42,333 bases of DNA from an uncultured Fidelibacterota bacterium (GTDB lineage: Bacteria; Fidelibacterota; Marinisomatia; Marinisomatales; Marinisomataceae): NCBI GenBank assembly GCA_902629855.1, contig CACOSI010000006.1, forward strand, positions 1 through 42,333. The letters run 5' to 3'. Shown here piece by piece: positions 17,004-25,939 of this stretch. Under the pieces are notes generated by a model, which ran no database searches, was not told where the DNA came from, and saw only the letters and a program-made list of their open reading frames with translations. Numbering within the stretch: position 1 is the stretch's first letter; each line of letters starts with the position of its first letter. The position numbers and the translations under genes are program-made.

Positions 17004-17882
17004 CTAGTCGTTATATTGGTTTAATACAGTTTCTCGAAGTTTTCTTGCACCTTCAATTATCCTAAGTGTAGGTCTGCTGAATAATCCATCTGAGTCAAAT
17101 GCAAAAACTTTATTATTTTTGAAAGGAGGTAACTTATTTATTCTTTTATCTTTGATTACTTTTTGTGCATGAACTTTATTTTCTTCTTCACTATAACCAC
17201 AACATATAATTGCAATGATATCAGGATTACTTTTAATGATTTCATCAACACTAATAACTCGTGATTGATCACCGGGTTGCCCAATTGCAGAAACAAAACC
17301 TGCCATTTCTATTTGTTCAGGAACCCAATGTCCAGCCGAAAAATATGGATCAATCCATTCTAAGCATAAAACGCGATGATTAAATTTTTTCATTGATATC
17401 ATTTCAATTCTTTTAGCAATTGCGTTTTCTACAATCTTTTGTGACCTATTTTTTTGATTTAGATTTTTTCCAAGTGTTAAGATATCCTCACAAATATCAT
17501 TAAAAGATCTTCCATTCAAGGAAATTATTTTTGTAGATGATGGTAGTGTGCATAATTGACCTTTTAAAAGAACTTCAACCTGATGACTAGATATTGCACA
17601 AACTTCACATACGCCTTGAGTAACTATAATATCAGGTTTTAATTGATTGATTTTTTCAATATTGATTTCGTACAAAGGTAAGTTATCATCAACTTTTTTT
17701 CTTACTGAATCATCAATCTCTTTTTGCGATTTATTACTATCAATATTTGAAGAAGTTACTATATTAATTTTTTCAAGACTCTTTGGATAATTACATTCAT
17801 GGCTAACTCCAACAAGATTTTTTTCTAATCCTAAATCACATATAATTTCGCTTGCACTTGGAACTAGGCTAACAATTTTCAT
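17004..17882 (-). CDS. Cobalamin-binding-protein-like (BtuF/PBP superfamily), no signal peptide
   Basis: 292 residues of the helical-backbone metal/corrinoid periplasmic-binding fold: MKIVSLVPSASEIICDLG at the start, VGVSHECNYP, PDIIVTQGVCEVC and WVPEQIEMAG. The ATG at 17882 is chosen because homologues begin exactly there, and it follows the upstream stop by one base; a longer frame upstream only overlaps the DUF2805 gene. There is no signal peptide and no transporter gene beside it. It may be a cytosolic corrinoid- or metal-binding protein rather than a transport component; the ligand is inferred from family naming. Confidence 0.85.
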   Translation of the reverse strand: MKIVSLVPSASEIICDLGLEKNLVGVSHECNYPKSLEKINIVTSSNIDSNKSQKEIDDSVRKKVDDNLPLYEINIEKINQLKPDIIVTQGVCEVCAISSHQVEVLLKGQLCTLPSSTKIISLNGRSFNDICEDILTLGKNLNQKNRSQKIVENAIAKRIEMISMKKFNHRVLCLEWIDPYFSAGHWVPEQIEMAGFVSAIGQPGDQSRVISVDEIIKSNPDIIAIICCGYSEEENKVHAQKVIKDKRINKLPPFKNNKVFAFDSDGLFSRPTLRIIEGARKLRETVLNQYND

Positions 17883-17883
17883 A

Positions 17884-18132
17884 TTATTTTTGATCTTTTG
17901 ATTTGAATCTAGTTGATATAGAAGTTTGTTTATGTTTTGTTTTTCTACCAGAAACTCTTTTTCTCCATCTTTCAAATGAAGCTCTTTTTAGATTAGTTCT
18001 CATAATTTTTCGCACTCCGTTTTCTTTGAGTCCAAATTGATATTCTATTGCTTCAAAAGGAGTACGGTCTTCCCAAGCCATTTCGATAATTCTGTTAATT
18101 TCCTCTTTTTTAAAGTCCAAATCCGCCACCAT
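17884..18132 (-). CDS. DUF2805/TIGR03643 family small protein
   Basis: An 82-residue basic protein. It matches the TIGR03643 pattern throughout: DLDFKKEEINRIIEMAWEDR, then FEAIEYQFGL, and RWRKRVSGRKTKH near the end. A helix-turn-helix-like middle and a basic tail suggest nucleic-acid binding, but no function is established to my knowledge. Its start overlaps the end of the SDR gene by 23 bases and its stop is one base from the next start, so translation of the three is probably coupled. Confidence 0.88.
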   Translation of the reverse strand: MVADLDFKKEEINRIIEMAWEDRTPFEAIEYQFGLKENGVRKIMRTNLKRASFERWRKRVSGRKTKHKQTSISTRFKSKDQK

Positions 18133-18946
18133 GACACATTAAAATTTGACCTGTGACATAGTTGGATTCAGGAATACAGAACATATATATTGCTCCAGCT
18201 GCTTCTTGGGGAGTTCCAGGTCTTCCAAGTGGAATCATATGTTTAGCTGATTCAAAAAAAGCTGAATTAACACCCACTTTAATTTTATTACCTTCAATAT
18301 CAATTAAAGACTCTTCTTTTTCCGCATTAGAATCAGTTAATCGTGTTTTTATTAACCCAAAACCAACTGCATTAACGTTTACATTGTATCTTCCCCACTC
18401 TTTGGCCATAGTTTTAGCCATTCCCACAACTCCAGCTTTTGCAGTCGCATAGTTTATTTGTCCAGCATTTCCAAATACACCAGAGGTTGAAGAAATATTA
18501 ACAACTTTTCTAAAGTTGGTTATCCCTTTTTCTTTTTCTTCTAAGAAAAGTTTTTTTATATGAGGCTGAGCAGCTCTTAAAATCTTAAAGGGCGCTGTTA
18601 AATGACATTCTAAAATAGCATCCCATTGTTTATCATCCATTTTTTGGATCACATTATCCCAAGTGTATCCCGCATTATTAACAATAATATCGATTCCACC
18701 AAATTCTTCTAAAGCTGTATTGATAAATCTTTCGGCAAAATCATTTTCTGTTACGCTACCATTACATGCGATAGCTTTTCCTCCTGATGAAATAATATCC
18801 TTAACTGTCTGATTTGCAGGTTCTGAATCTAGATCATTTACTACAATGTGTGCACCATCATTAGCTAGCATTAGTGCCAATTCTCTACCAATTCCTCTAC
18901 CAGAACCAGTAATTAAAGCTACTTTATTTTCAAGTTTTTTGTTCAT
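18110..18946 (-). CDS. Short-chain dehydrogenase/reductase, FabG-like
   Basis: 278 residues with a Rossmann fold: NAD(P) motif TGSGRGIG near residue 14, NNAGYTWDN and the catalytic Ser-Tyr-x3-Lys pattern (NISSTSG ... INYATAKAG). A longer than usual insert before the C terminus (about 195-230) and an ending CHGGGFGL are similar to SDRs annotated as 3-oxoacyl-ACP reductase or acyl-CoA-pathway enzymes. The substrate cannot be assigned. It is first in the SDR-DUF2805-cobalamin-binding-DUF1295 operon and divergent from the CPBP gene. Confidence 0.9.
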   Translation of the reverse strand: MNKKLENKVALITGSGRGIGRELALMLANDGAHIVVNDLDSEPANQTVKDIISSGGKAIACNGSVTENDFAERFINTALEEFGGIDIIVNNAGYTWDNVIQKMDDKQWDAILECHLTAPFKILRAAQPHIKKLFLEEKEKGITNFRKVVNISSTSGVFGNAGQINYATAKAGVVGMAKTMAKEWGRYNVNVNAVGFGLIKTRLTDSNAEKEESLIDIEGNKIKVGVNSAFFESAKHMIPLGRPGTPQEAAGAIYMFCIPESNYVTGQILMCHGGGFGL

Positions 18947-19050
18947 AAATATCCTATGGTTTTTCGTCTTGTAATTAAAACTATATATTTTAATATTTTT
19001 TTATAATTATTACCCTATTAGTTTTAGATTACGAAAAAATAAGGGGATTT

Positions 19051-22000
19051 ATGATTAATAATAAAGTATTAGTAGGCACATTTTTAGTAGCATTAGCGTC
19101 AATTTTTACAATTTCATTGTATTGGAATGACTTTGCTGGAACATTAAAAGTTAATGTTTCAATGGATCGTCAACTTGCATTGGAATCATCAAAAGAAGCT
19201 GAAAAAAGTTTTGAAATTTTACCTAAAGAATTAGATCAAGCTGTTATTTATCAGTTTGACTCTCCTTTAAGAAATTATGTAGAACTAAAACAAGGGGGCA
19301 GGGAACGATTTCAAAATATTATTGATAACGATGTATATTCCCCTTACAACTGGATGGTGCGTTCTTTTAAAGAGGGTGAAATTGCGGAGTTATACGTTCA
19401 GTTTAAGCCAGATGGAAGTCCAAATGGGTACGTACTCAAAATTCCTGAAGATTACAAATCAAATAATCTTGACGAAGAAGAAGCTCTCAATTTAGTTACA
19501 TCTAATATCAATAAACATTGGTCAGGTAAATTTGAAGATTATGAGCTAATTGAATCATCTTTTATGGAAATGCCTAATGGTAGAATTGACCATACTTTTG
19601 TTTTTGAACATAAGCTAAAAGATATAGGAGATGCTAAATATAGGCTATCAGCAAACGTTGCTGGTTCAATTGTGTCAAAAGTTAATCCTTATGCTTTTGT
19701 ACCTGAGTCATTTAAACGAGAATTTGCTAACATTCGTTCTGATAATAATACAATAGCTGCATTTGCAAACTATGCTTTCTTAGGTATTTATTTATTAGGT
19801 ATTGGACTTGTGACCATAATTCTGTTCTATAGAAATGGTTGGCTAAAATGGAAAAAGTCTTTAACAGCAGCAGCAGTCGTTGCTTTTACTACCATGTTAG
19901 TTGATTTAAACTTTGCACCTTCATCTATGATGTATTACGATACTGCAACAAGTAAATCTCAGTTTTTTACTGAACAAATGCTTGCCGTAATCGCAAATAG
20001 TGTTCTAAACTTTTTAATAATTGCATCGTCTTTTATAGTTGCAGAATCTTTGACAAGAAAAGCCTTTCCAGAGCATATACAATTATGGAAAACATGGAGC
20101 TCTAATGTTGCTAATTCCAAGAGAGTATTAAATGACACAATTTTTGCATATTTAATTGTTCCAATTAAACTTGCTGCAGTTCTTGGCTTTTATTTGATAT
20201 CAGAAAAATATTTTGGATTTTGGTCACCAGCAAGCTCAAGTTTTGATCCTAATTATTTAGCATCAATTTTTCCATGGTATACGGGCCTAGCAATATCATT
20301 ACAAGCAGGATTCTGGGAAGAAATGCTTTTTAGGGCATTGCCAATAGCTGCAGGTGTGTTAATTGGACAAAGATATAACATGAAGTTTACTGGCCTAGTT
20401 GTTGCTATGGTCTTACAAGCTTTAGTATTTGGAGCAGGTCATGCAAATTATCCTGCTCAGCCATCTTATGCGAGAGTTGTTGAATTATTTTTACCTTCAA
20501 TAATTGTTTATGGAATGATTTATTTAAAGCTAGGTGTTGTTTTTGGAGCAATAACACATTACCTCTATGACGTTGTTTTATTTTCATTACCAATTTGGTA
20601 TTCATCGGGCTATATCATCGATAAGTTCATGACCATTATTGGTGGTTTAATTCCTTTATTAGTTATTTTATATTTTTGGTATAAAAATAAGGGTTGGTCA
20701 AAAGTTGATAAAAGTAATTTAAATGAAGGATTTATCCCAAATCCTCCTGAAAAAAAACAAGTCGAAGAGAAAATAATTTTTGAGGAATCATCTGGTAAAC
20801 CGTTAAGCATTAAAACAATATCTATTGCAATAATTTTCATAGTGGCTGTTTTTTCTACAATGAAAGTTTCTCCTATTGAAGTTGATGTTAAATCACCATC
20901 AATTACTAAAAATGAAGCCATAGCCATTGCAGAAAAATTCTTAGATGATAAAAATATAACATTACCTGAAGGTTATAATCCTTATGCCTTTGATGATAGT
21001 TCTTATCCTGCATCATCATTTGTTTGGGAAGCTCTTGGAAAAGAGGTGTATTTTGATTTATATGGTACATACATACTAGGACCAAGATGGAAAGTTCGTT
21101 TTGCAAAGTTTGATGGTCCTGTTGAATCCAGAGCACGTGAAATTATGGTTTCAATGGATTTTGAAGGTAATGTACTTCGATTTTCTAATAAATTTCCGGA
21201 AGAAGAAGCTGGTATTAGCTTATCAAAAGATAAAGCCCAAAAACTTGCTGAAAAATCTCTAGTAAATAACTTGAATATCTCCCTTGATTCAGTAGAGCTA
21301 ACAAGTGCTCAAGAATCACAAAAGCCCAATAGACTTGATTGGATTTTTACTTTTACAGATAAGAAAGAGGTTAACTATGATAGAACAAAGCTTCAAAATG
21401 TGATTTCAATTTCTGGAGATAAAATTTCAGGGTTCACACAATTCGTATATGTCCCAGAGGAGTGGGGAAGAATGAAACGAGATAGAGAAGGTTTGTCTGG
21501 TATCATTGGAACAATTTTTACAGTCCCTGGTATGATTTTTATTATTGGTCTTCTATTGATGAGATCTTTCAAGATGCTTATGGATAAGAGATTTAATTTA
21601 AGGAAAGGCCTTACATTTGGTTCATTTGCAATTTTTGGTATTATAGCAGTTTTTAATGATTCATCATTTTTAAATAATCTACCAACAAACCAGCCGATAG
21701 AAAATCTAATGACAACTTACTACATATCTGCTATTGGTGGAGGGTTAATCGTTCTAGGCTTAGTTCCAATTTTATTATATGGTACTCTAAATAAGATGAT
21801 AAAAGACTCAACTAATCAAATTTCGATTAAAGATGCGTTATTTAGTGGTATGATAGTTACTTTAGTAATGATAGCAGCTCAAGTACTTGTTGGTTCATTT
21901 CAGCTAGATCTTAATCCTAATTTTGCCAGATTTAATTTAACATCTTACTATCCTATGTATGACACCTTAAATGTATTTGGATTTTTTGGTCCAATAGCAT

Positions 22001-22383
22001 TTAATATTTTCTTGGCTGCAATTTTGTTTGAAATAACTAATGGATGGAGTAATGATTTGAAAAAAAATCTATTAGCATTTCTGCTTGTTGTAGGGGTTTA
22101 TACTTCTGATATAGGTTTTCAATATGACATTATTTTATCAATTGGTCTTGCATTAGTATATGGGGCTGTAATATTTATGATTTTCAAATTTATCATTAGA
22201 AATAACTATGCAATGATCCCATTTTATACCTTATTCATGAAACTTTATGAAAGATTTGCTATAACTGATTTTGGAAAAGTGGTCTCATATCCCAATGAGA
22301 ATTGGTTTATGTTAGCTGCATTACTTATTTCAGTCTTTGTAATGATATCATTAACTAAAAAATTGTTTAATATTTCAGATTGA
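19051..22383 (+). CDS. Very large CPBP-family intramembrane protease
   Basis: 1110 residues, several times the size of a usual CPBP (Rce1-like) glutamyl protease. Catalytic motifs are intact in the middle: Glu423-Glu424-x3-Arg428 (WEEMLFR), His464 (FGAGH) and His503-x3-Asp507 (HYLYD). An N-terminal anchor and a soluble domain (about 35-225) precede the first helix bundle (about 240-565). A second soluble region (about 615-820) appears to contain two related repeats (SITKNEAIAIAEKFL and SLSKDKAQKLAEKSL), and a second bundle runs to the end. The start has an AAGGGG site. It may process or sense a substrate through its periplasmic domains; this is inference. The following SDR starts 22 nt later. 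Confidence 0.85.
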   Translation: MINNKVLVGTFLVALASIFTISLYWNDFAGTLKVNVSMDRQLALESSKEAEKSFEILPKELDQAVIYQFDSPLRNYVELKQGGRERFQNIIDNDVYSPYNWMVRSFKEGEIAELYVQFKPDGSPNGYVLKIPEDYKSNNLDEEEALNLVTSNINKHWSGKFEDYELIESSFMEMPNGRIDHTFVFEHKLKDIGDAKYRLSANVAGSIVSKVNPYAFVPESFKREFANIRSDNNTIAAFANYAFLGIYLLGIGLVTIILFYRNGWLKWKKSLTAAAVVAFTTMLVDLNFAPSSMMYYDTATSKSQFFTEQMLAVIANSVLNFLIIASSFIVAESLTRKAFPEHIQLWKTWSSNVANSKRVLNDTIFAYLIVPIKLAAVLGFYLISEKYFGFWSPASSSFDPNYLASIFPWYTGLAISLQAGFWEEMLFRALPIAAGVLIGQRYNMKFTGLVVAMVLQALVFGAGHANYPAQPSYARVVELFLPSIIVYGMIYLKLGVVFGAITHYLYDVVLFSLPIWYSSGYIIDKFMTIIGGLIPLLVILYFWYKNKGWSKVDKSNLNEGFIPNPPEKKQVEEKIIFEESSGKPLSIKTISIAIIFIVAVFSTMKVSPIEVDVKSPSITKNEAIAIAEKFLDDKNITLPEGYNPYAFDDSSYPASSFVWEALGKEVYFDLYGTYILGPRWKVRFAKFDGPVESRAREIMVSMDFEGNVLRFSNKFPEEEAGISLSKDKAQKLAEKSLVNNLNISLDSVELTSAQESQKPNRLDWIFTFTDKKEVNYDRTKLQNVISISGDKISGFTQFVYVPEEWGRMKRDREGLSGIIGTIFTVPGMIFIIGLLLMRSFKMLMDKRFNLRKGLTFGSFAIFGIIAVFNDSSFLNNLPTNQPIENLMTTYYISAIGGGLIVLGLVPILLYGTLNKMIKDSTNQISIKDALFSGMIVTLVMIAAQVLVGSFQLDLNPNFARFNLTSYYPMYDTLNVFGFFGPIAFNIFLAAILFEITNGWSNDLKKNLLAFLLVVGVYTSDIGFQYDIILSIGLALVYGAVIFMIFKFIIRNNYAMIPFYTLFMKLYERFAITDFGKVVSYPNENWFMLAALLISVFVMISLTKKLFNISD

Positions 22384-22405
22384 CAAAAATTAGTATATTA
22401 TTTTT

Positions 22406-23203
22406 ATGGGCTATTTTGAAGGAAAAAAAATTATAGTTACAGGGGCTTCATCTGGTATTGGTGAGGCTACTGCAAAAGAATTAATAAAAAATGGTGCAAA
22501 AGTAATTTTGGTTTCTCGTAACCAGGAAAAAATGTCAAAATCATTTAATGATTTTGATTCAAGTAAGTTTGCTATATATCCATTTGATCTTTCAAATTTA
22601 AGCGAAATTGATTCCTTGATTAATTCGATAATAAACAATGAAGGTAAAATAGACATTTTATTTAATAATGCAGGGATTGGTTCAGAAAGTTATTTTGAAG
22701 ATACTGAATTGGATGTATTTCATGAAGTCATGAATCTTGACTATTTTTCAGTTGTCTATATAACAAAATCGATACTCAGACACATGATAAACAATGGTTC
22801 GGGACAAATTGTTACAAATACAAGTGTTGCAGGTTTAATTACTTCCAAAGGTCGAACTGTTTATTCATCTGCAAAGTTTGCTCTTCACGGTTTTTTTGAT
22901 TCTTTAAGAATAGAGGTTGAAGAAAAAAATATTGGTATAACCTTGATTGCACCAGGTAAAGTTATTACTAACTTTGGATTTAATAAACTGGATAAAGATG
23001 GTAATCCTTTTGCTCATAAAAACAAAAGAAAACCTTTTGGTCTATCATCAAAGAATGCTGCAAAAATAATCTTAAAAGCAATTAAAGAAAGAAAGAGGGA
23101 AGTTATCATCTCAAAATGGAGTGACGTTGCTTGGTTGGGTGTTTATATAAGAAAATTTTTTCCAAAATTTTATTTTTATCTAGCAAAAAGAATAGATGCA
23201 TAA
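22406..23203 (+). CDS. Short-chain dehydrogenase, DHRS7-like
   Basis: 265 residues. TGASSGIG is the cofactor motif, NNAGIG and the catalytic VYSSAKFALHGFFDSLR (Tyr-x3-Lys) follow, then LIAPGKVITNF. The C terminus carries a Lys/Arg-rich end and a short hydrophobic stretch (AWLGVYIRKFFPKFYFYLAKR) that may lie along the membrane. The position between a membrane protease and an acyltransferase hints at lipid metabolism, but the substrate is unknown. It is nine bases upstream of the PlsC-like gene. Confidence 0.9.
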   Translation: MGYFEGKKIIVTGASSGIGEATAKELIKNGAKVILVSRNQEKMSKSFNDFDSSKFAIYPFDLSNLSEIDSLINSIINNEGKIDILFNNAGIGSESYFEDTELDVFHEVMNLDYFSVVYITKSILRHMINNGSGQIVTNTSVAGLITSKGRTVYSSAKFALHGFFDSLRIEVEEKNIGITLIAPGKVITNFGFNKLDKDGNPFAHKNKRKPFGLSSKNAAKIILKAIKERKREVIISKWSDVAWLGVYIRKFFPKFYFYLAKRIDA

Positions 23204-23212
23204 ACATTTTTT

Positions 23213-23926
23213 ATGAAATATAGCATACTAGAAGATCCAAGATATAAGCATATTGCTCAATCAAAATCTATTCTTTTTCAAATTTTTTCATTTCTTTTCG
23301 ATTTATATGCAAATACTGTTTTAACATTTTATACTCCTGTTAAAGTGGTTGGAAAAGAAAATATACCGAAAGGAAAACCATTCATTTTTGTAAGTAATCA
23401 TAATAGTCATATGGATATTGCAGTCTTGGCATATACTACAAGATTAGGCTATGAAAAATTTGGTTTTTTAGCAGCAAAGGACTACTGGTTTGACAATAAT
23501 TTTAGAAGAAAATTTTTTAAAAACTTAATAAATCTAATTCCAATTAGTAGAAAGAAAAATCCTGAGTCTTTAGATATTGAAGATACGATGCTACTATCCA
23601 AAGCTTTTGTTGATTTAGGAAATAATATCATTATTTTCCCTGAAGGTTCTAGAGGCGATGCTGGAAAACTGCAGCGATTCAGAAAAGGAGCAATAAAATT
23701 TTCAATGGGACTAGACATTCCAATTTTACCTGCAATCATTAAAGGAACGGATAAAACATGGCCTAAGGGAGAGGCTTTCATTAAACCGGGACCAATTTCA
23801 GTTAAAATTTTACCAAGCTTTCATCCCAAAAAAGTTGAAAACTCCTCTAAAGAATATAATAAAACACTTTCATCTGAGACAGTTAAGCTTGAGAAGCTTA
23901 TAAAAAAAGAATTAGATAATTTTTAA
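23213..23926 (+). CDS. 1-acylglycerol-3-phosphate O-acyltransferase (PlsC-like)
   Basis: 237 residues. The catalytic H-x4-D motif is NHNSHMD (about 62-68). FPEGSRG provides the glycerophosphate-binding block, and PILPAIIKGT the fourth block. A hydrophobic stretch near residues 20-38 anchors it to the inner membrane. It probably adds the second acyl chain to make phosphatidic acid; acylation of another lysolipid is possible because a genome may carry several paralogues. Its last four bases overlap the convergent Rieske gene. Confidence 0.92.
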   Translation: MKYSILEDPRYKHIAQSKSILFQIFSFLFDLYANTVLTFYTPVKVVGKENIPKGKPFIFVSNHNSHMDIAVLAYTTRLGYEKFGFLAAKDYWFDNNFRRKFFKNLINLIPISRKKNPESLDIEDTMLLSKAFVDLGNNIIIFPEGSRGDAGKLQRFRKGAIKFSMGLDIPILPAIIKGTDKTWPKGEAFIKPGPISVKILPSFHPKKVENSSKEYNKTLSSETVKLEKLIKKELDNF

Positions 23927-24498
23927 TCACTTGCTTTAATAGTAATTATGGTTCCTTCAGCATTTATAGAGGAACTATATCTTTTGAGAGAGCTATTTGC
24001 AGGACCTGAAATTACATTACCATTTAAATCAAAAATTGAATTACAACTTGGACAAAATAGATTATATGATGTTGAGTTAAAGTTAACAGCATTACCATCA
24101 TTTGTGCATTGTCTTGATAAAGTTTGGACAGATGAACTTCCAGACCTAAAAATAACAATACCTTTACTATCAAAGGTGTAATCAGAAGTTAACGTTATTA
24201 CTGAACCAATGTTCTGCAATGATGTAAATAACAGAGAAATATTAATAGTTATTGTTTGGGTATCTAGATCATAGTTGTACGCATCATCTCCACCACTGTT
24301 TCCACTGCCATTGTTGTCATCAGGATCAGGAGCTGTAGGTGATACATCACTATTGCTACAAGCTTCAAGAATAAAAGCTGATGAACCAACCATCGTTATT
24401 ATTGAAGCTTTTTTTATGAAATCTCTTCTAGATTTATCTACACCTATGTCTTCAAAGCTACAGCAGTCAGAATTATTTTTATGAATTTTTCTCTTCAT
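23923..24498 (-). CDS. Tat-targeted Rieske-like lipoprotein with altered cluster ligands
   Basis: 191 residues, paralogue of the gene just upstream. A Tat signal with a twin arginine (SRRDFIKKAS) is followed by a lipobox-like LEAC (Cys47) and a short Asp/Asn/Gly linker, then a Rieske fold from about 75. The cluster boxes read Cys131-Thr-Asn133 and Cys149-Pro-Ser-Cys152, where the neighbour has CTH and CPSH. Both histidine ligands of a Rieske [2Fe-2S] centre are thus replaced (codons 24100-24102 AAT and 24043-24045 TGT). It may bind a different cluster, another metal, or nothing. The reading frame is intact, so it appears to be maintained. Confidence 0.85.
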   Translation of the reverse strand: MKRKIHKNNSDCCSFEDIGVDKSRRDFIKKASIITMVGSSAFILEACSNSDVSPTAPDPDDNNGSGNSGGDDAYNYDLDTQTITINISLLFTSLQNIGSVITLTSDYTFDSKGIVIFRSGSSSVQTLSRQCTNDGNAVNFNSTSYNLFCPSCNSIFDLNGNVISGPANSSLKRYSSSINAEGTIITIKASD

Positions 24499-24549
24499 TG
24501 TGATCTAAGATATAACAAATAAATTATTAATTAAATTAAATAATAAATT

Positions 24550-25212
24550 TTAAGCACTTGCTTTAATAGTAATTATGGTTCCTTCAGCATTGATGGAAGC
24601 ATTATATCTAGTAAGAGAACTATTTGCAGGACCCGAAATTACATTACCATTTAAATCAAAAATTGAATTATGACTTGGGCATAATAAATTATTTGATGAT
24701 GAATTTATATTAACAATACTTCCAGCATGCGTACATCTTCTTGATAAAGCTCTAACAGATGAACTTCCAGTCCTTAGAACAATAATACCTCTACTATCAA
24801 ATGTTGTACTTGAACTCAATGCTATTCCTGATCCTGTATTTTGTAATGATGTATATATTAAAGTGATATCAATAGTTATTGTTTGGGTATTTGGATCATA
24901 ATTATAGCCTGTGCTTCCACCACCGCCGTTTCCACCACCGTTTCCACCACCGTTTCCACCGCCGTTTCCACCACCGTTTCCACCGCCGTTTCCACCGCCG
25001 TTTCCACCGCCGTTTCCGCCGCCACCGTTATCACCAGGATCAGGAGCAGTAGGAGAACCACCTCCACCACCACAGGCTTCTAGGATAAAAGCAGACGAAC
25101 CGACCATAGTTACTATTGAAGCTTTCTTGATAAAATCTCTTCTAGATTTATCTACATCTCTGTCTTCAAAACAACTGCAGTCGCAATTATTTTTTTGCAT
25201 TTTACTCTTCAT
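24550..25212 (-). CDS. Tat-targeted Rieske [2Fe-2S] lipoprotein with Gly/Asn repeat linker
   Basis: 220 residues from the ATG at 25212; a TTG three codons earlier is less likely because the paralogue aligns from this Met. It has the twin-arginine SRRDFIKKAS, lipobox LEAC, then a linker of eight NGGG units, then a Rieske domain with canonical ligands CTH (codons 24727-24735) and CPSH (24670-24681). The short n-region has three Cys before the Arg pair (NNCDCSCFED). It should be a membrane-tethered periplasmic electron carrier. It shares an 85-bp divergent promoter region with the histidine-rich membrane-protein gene. Confidence 0.9.
   Translation of the reverse strand: MKSKMQKNNCDCSCFEDRDVDKSRRDFIKKASIVTMVGSSAFILEACGGGGGSPTAPDPGDNGGGGNGGGNGGGNGGGNGGGNGGGNGGGNGGGNGGGGSTGYNYDPNTQTITIDITLIYTSLQNTGSGIALSSSTTFDSRGIIVLRTGSSSVRALSRRCTHAGSIVNINSSSNNLLCPSHNSIFDLNGNVISGPANSSLTRYNASINAEGTIITIKASA
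24928..25023. repeat. 12-bp in-frame tandem repeat (8 units)
   Basis: Eight units of GTTTCCACCRCC on the plus strand, spaced exactly 12 bp, encode the Asn-Gly-Gly-Gly linker of the Rieske protein on the minus strand. Third-position A/G differences (CCA/CCG) separate units. The paralogue has no such array. Confidence 0.95.
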
Positions 25213-25297
25213 TGCGCTCAAAAGTATAACAAAAAAAAATTAATAATAAAATTTAATACTTATTTTTTTCGTATATTAATTGATAGAGAAAAATAAA

Positions 25298-25939
25298 ATG
25301 CTAAAAATATTGACGAAATTTATTTTTATTTCTTTTCTTGTATCTATTGCAAATACTCAATCGGTTGTTACAAAAGAATCGTATGATAATAGATTTAAGC
25401 CTAAAGAAATTGGCCTACCAGAAAATATGCCATTTGTTAAATCGGTTATTTGGGGTGAAAAAGGAGTATTTAGAAAGTTAAATATTGGCCCTGAAACAAG
25501 GGTAGAAGAATTAAAATTAAGAAGAAAAATGTTACAAGCGCATCAATGGCTTGGAATTATTACACTTGCAGGATTAGCATACCAATATGATGTTGGAAAA
25601 AAACTTTATGAAGGTAATGATTCTAATTATTGGGATTCTCATTATGAGCGTCACAAGGCAATGGGGTATTTTACTTATGTAACATATATGACAACATCTT
25701 CAATGTCTATGTTTTCGCCGCCGGCCAGAAAGTATGACAAAAATATGAATTCGATAAAATATCACAGAGCCATGGCTGCTTTTCACTTTACTGCAATGAT
25801 GGCTCAACCGTTCTTAGCTAAAAAAGCTGTCGAAAATGGTAAAAGATACAATGAACTTATGGATGCTCACCTAAAAGCTGGTACTGTTGCTTTTTTTGCT
25901 TTGAGTTTAGATGCATTAGGAATTACTTTTTTTAGATGA
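25298..25939 (+). CDS. Four-helix His-rich membrane protein (cytochrome b561-like?)
   Basis: 213 residues from the ATG at 25298; a TTG six codons upstream would lengthen the signal unnaturally. A signal peptide ends ANT with Gln21 first. The mature part has four hydrophobic helices (about 82-97, 120-138, 155-172 and 192-210), with histidines at their ends or inside: His82, His115, His119, His156, His163 and His191. This pattern suggests bis-His haem b binding as in b561-type proteins, but there is no diagnostic motif I can name. It overlaps the YceI gene by ATGA and is divergent from the Rieske lipoprotein gene. Confidence 0.7.
   Translation: MLKILTKFIFISFLVSIANTQSVVTKESYDNRFKPKEIGLPENMPFVKSVIWGEKGVFRKLNIGPETRVEELKLRRKMLQAHQWLGIITLAGLAYQYDVGKKLYEGNDSNYWDSHYERHKAMGYFTYVTYMTTSSMSMFSPPARKYDKNMNSIKYHRAMAAFHFTAMMAQPFLAKKAVENGKRYNELMDAHLKAGTVAFFALSLDALGITFFR

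Noticed and set aside
17880-17975. Longer N terminus for the cobalamin-binding-like protein
   Set aside because: The extra codons lie inside the DUF2805 gene in another frame and homologues begin at MKIVSLVPS.
24928-25023. CRISPR-like regular repeat
   Set aside because: Units are 12 bp without unique spacers and encode a Gly-rich linker in frame.
24911-25243. Proline-rich open frame (PPPFPPPFPP repeats) on the plus strand
   Set aside because: It is the antisense reading of the NGGG linker of the Rieske lipoprotein; the minus-strand gene has a Tat signal and conserved cluster motifs.
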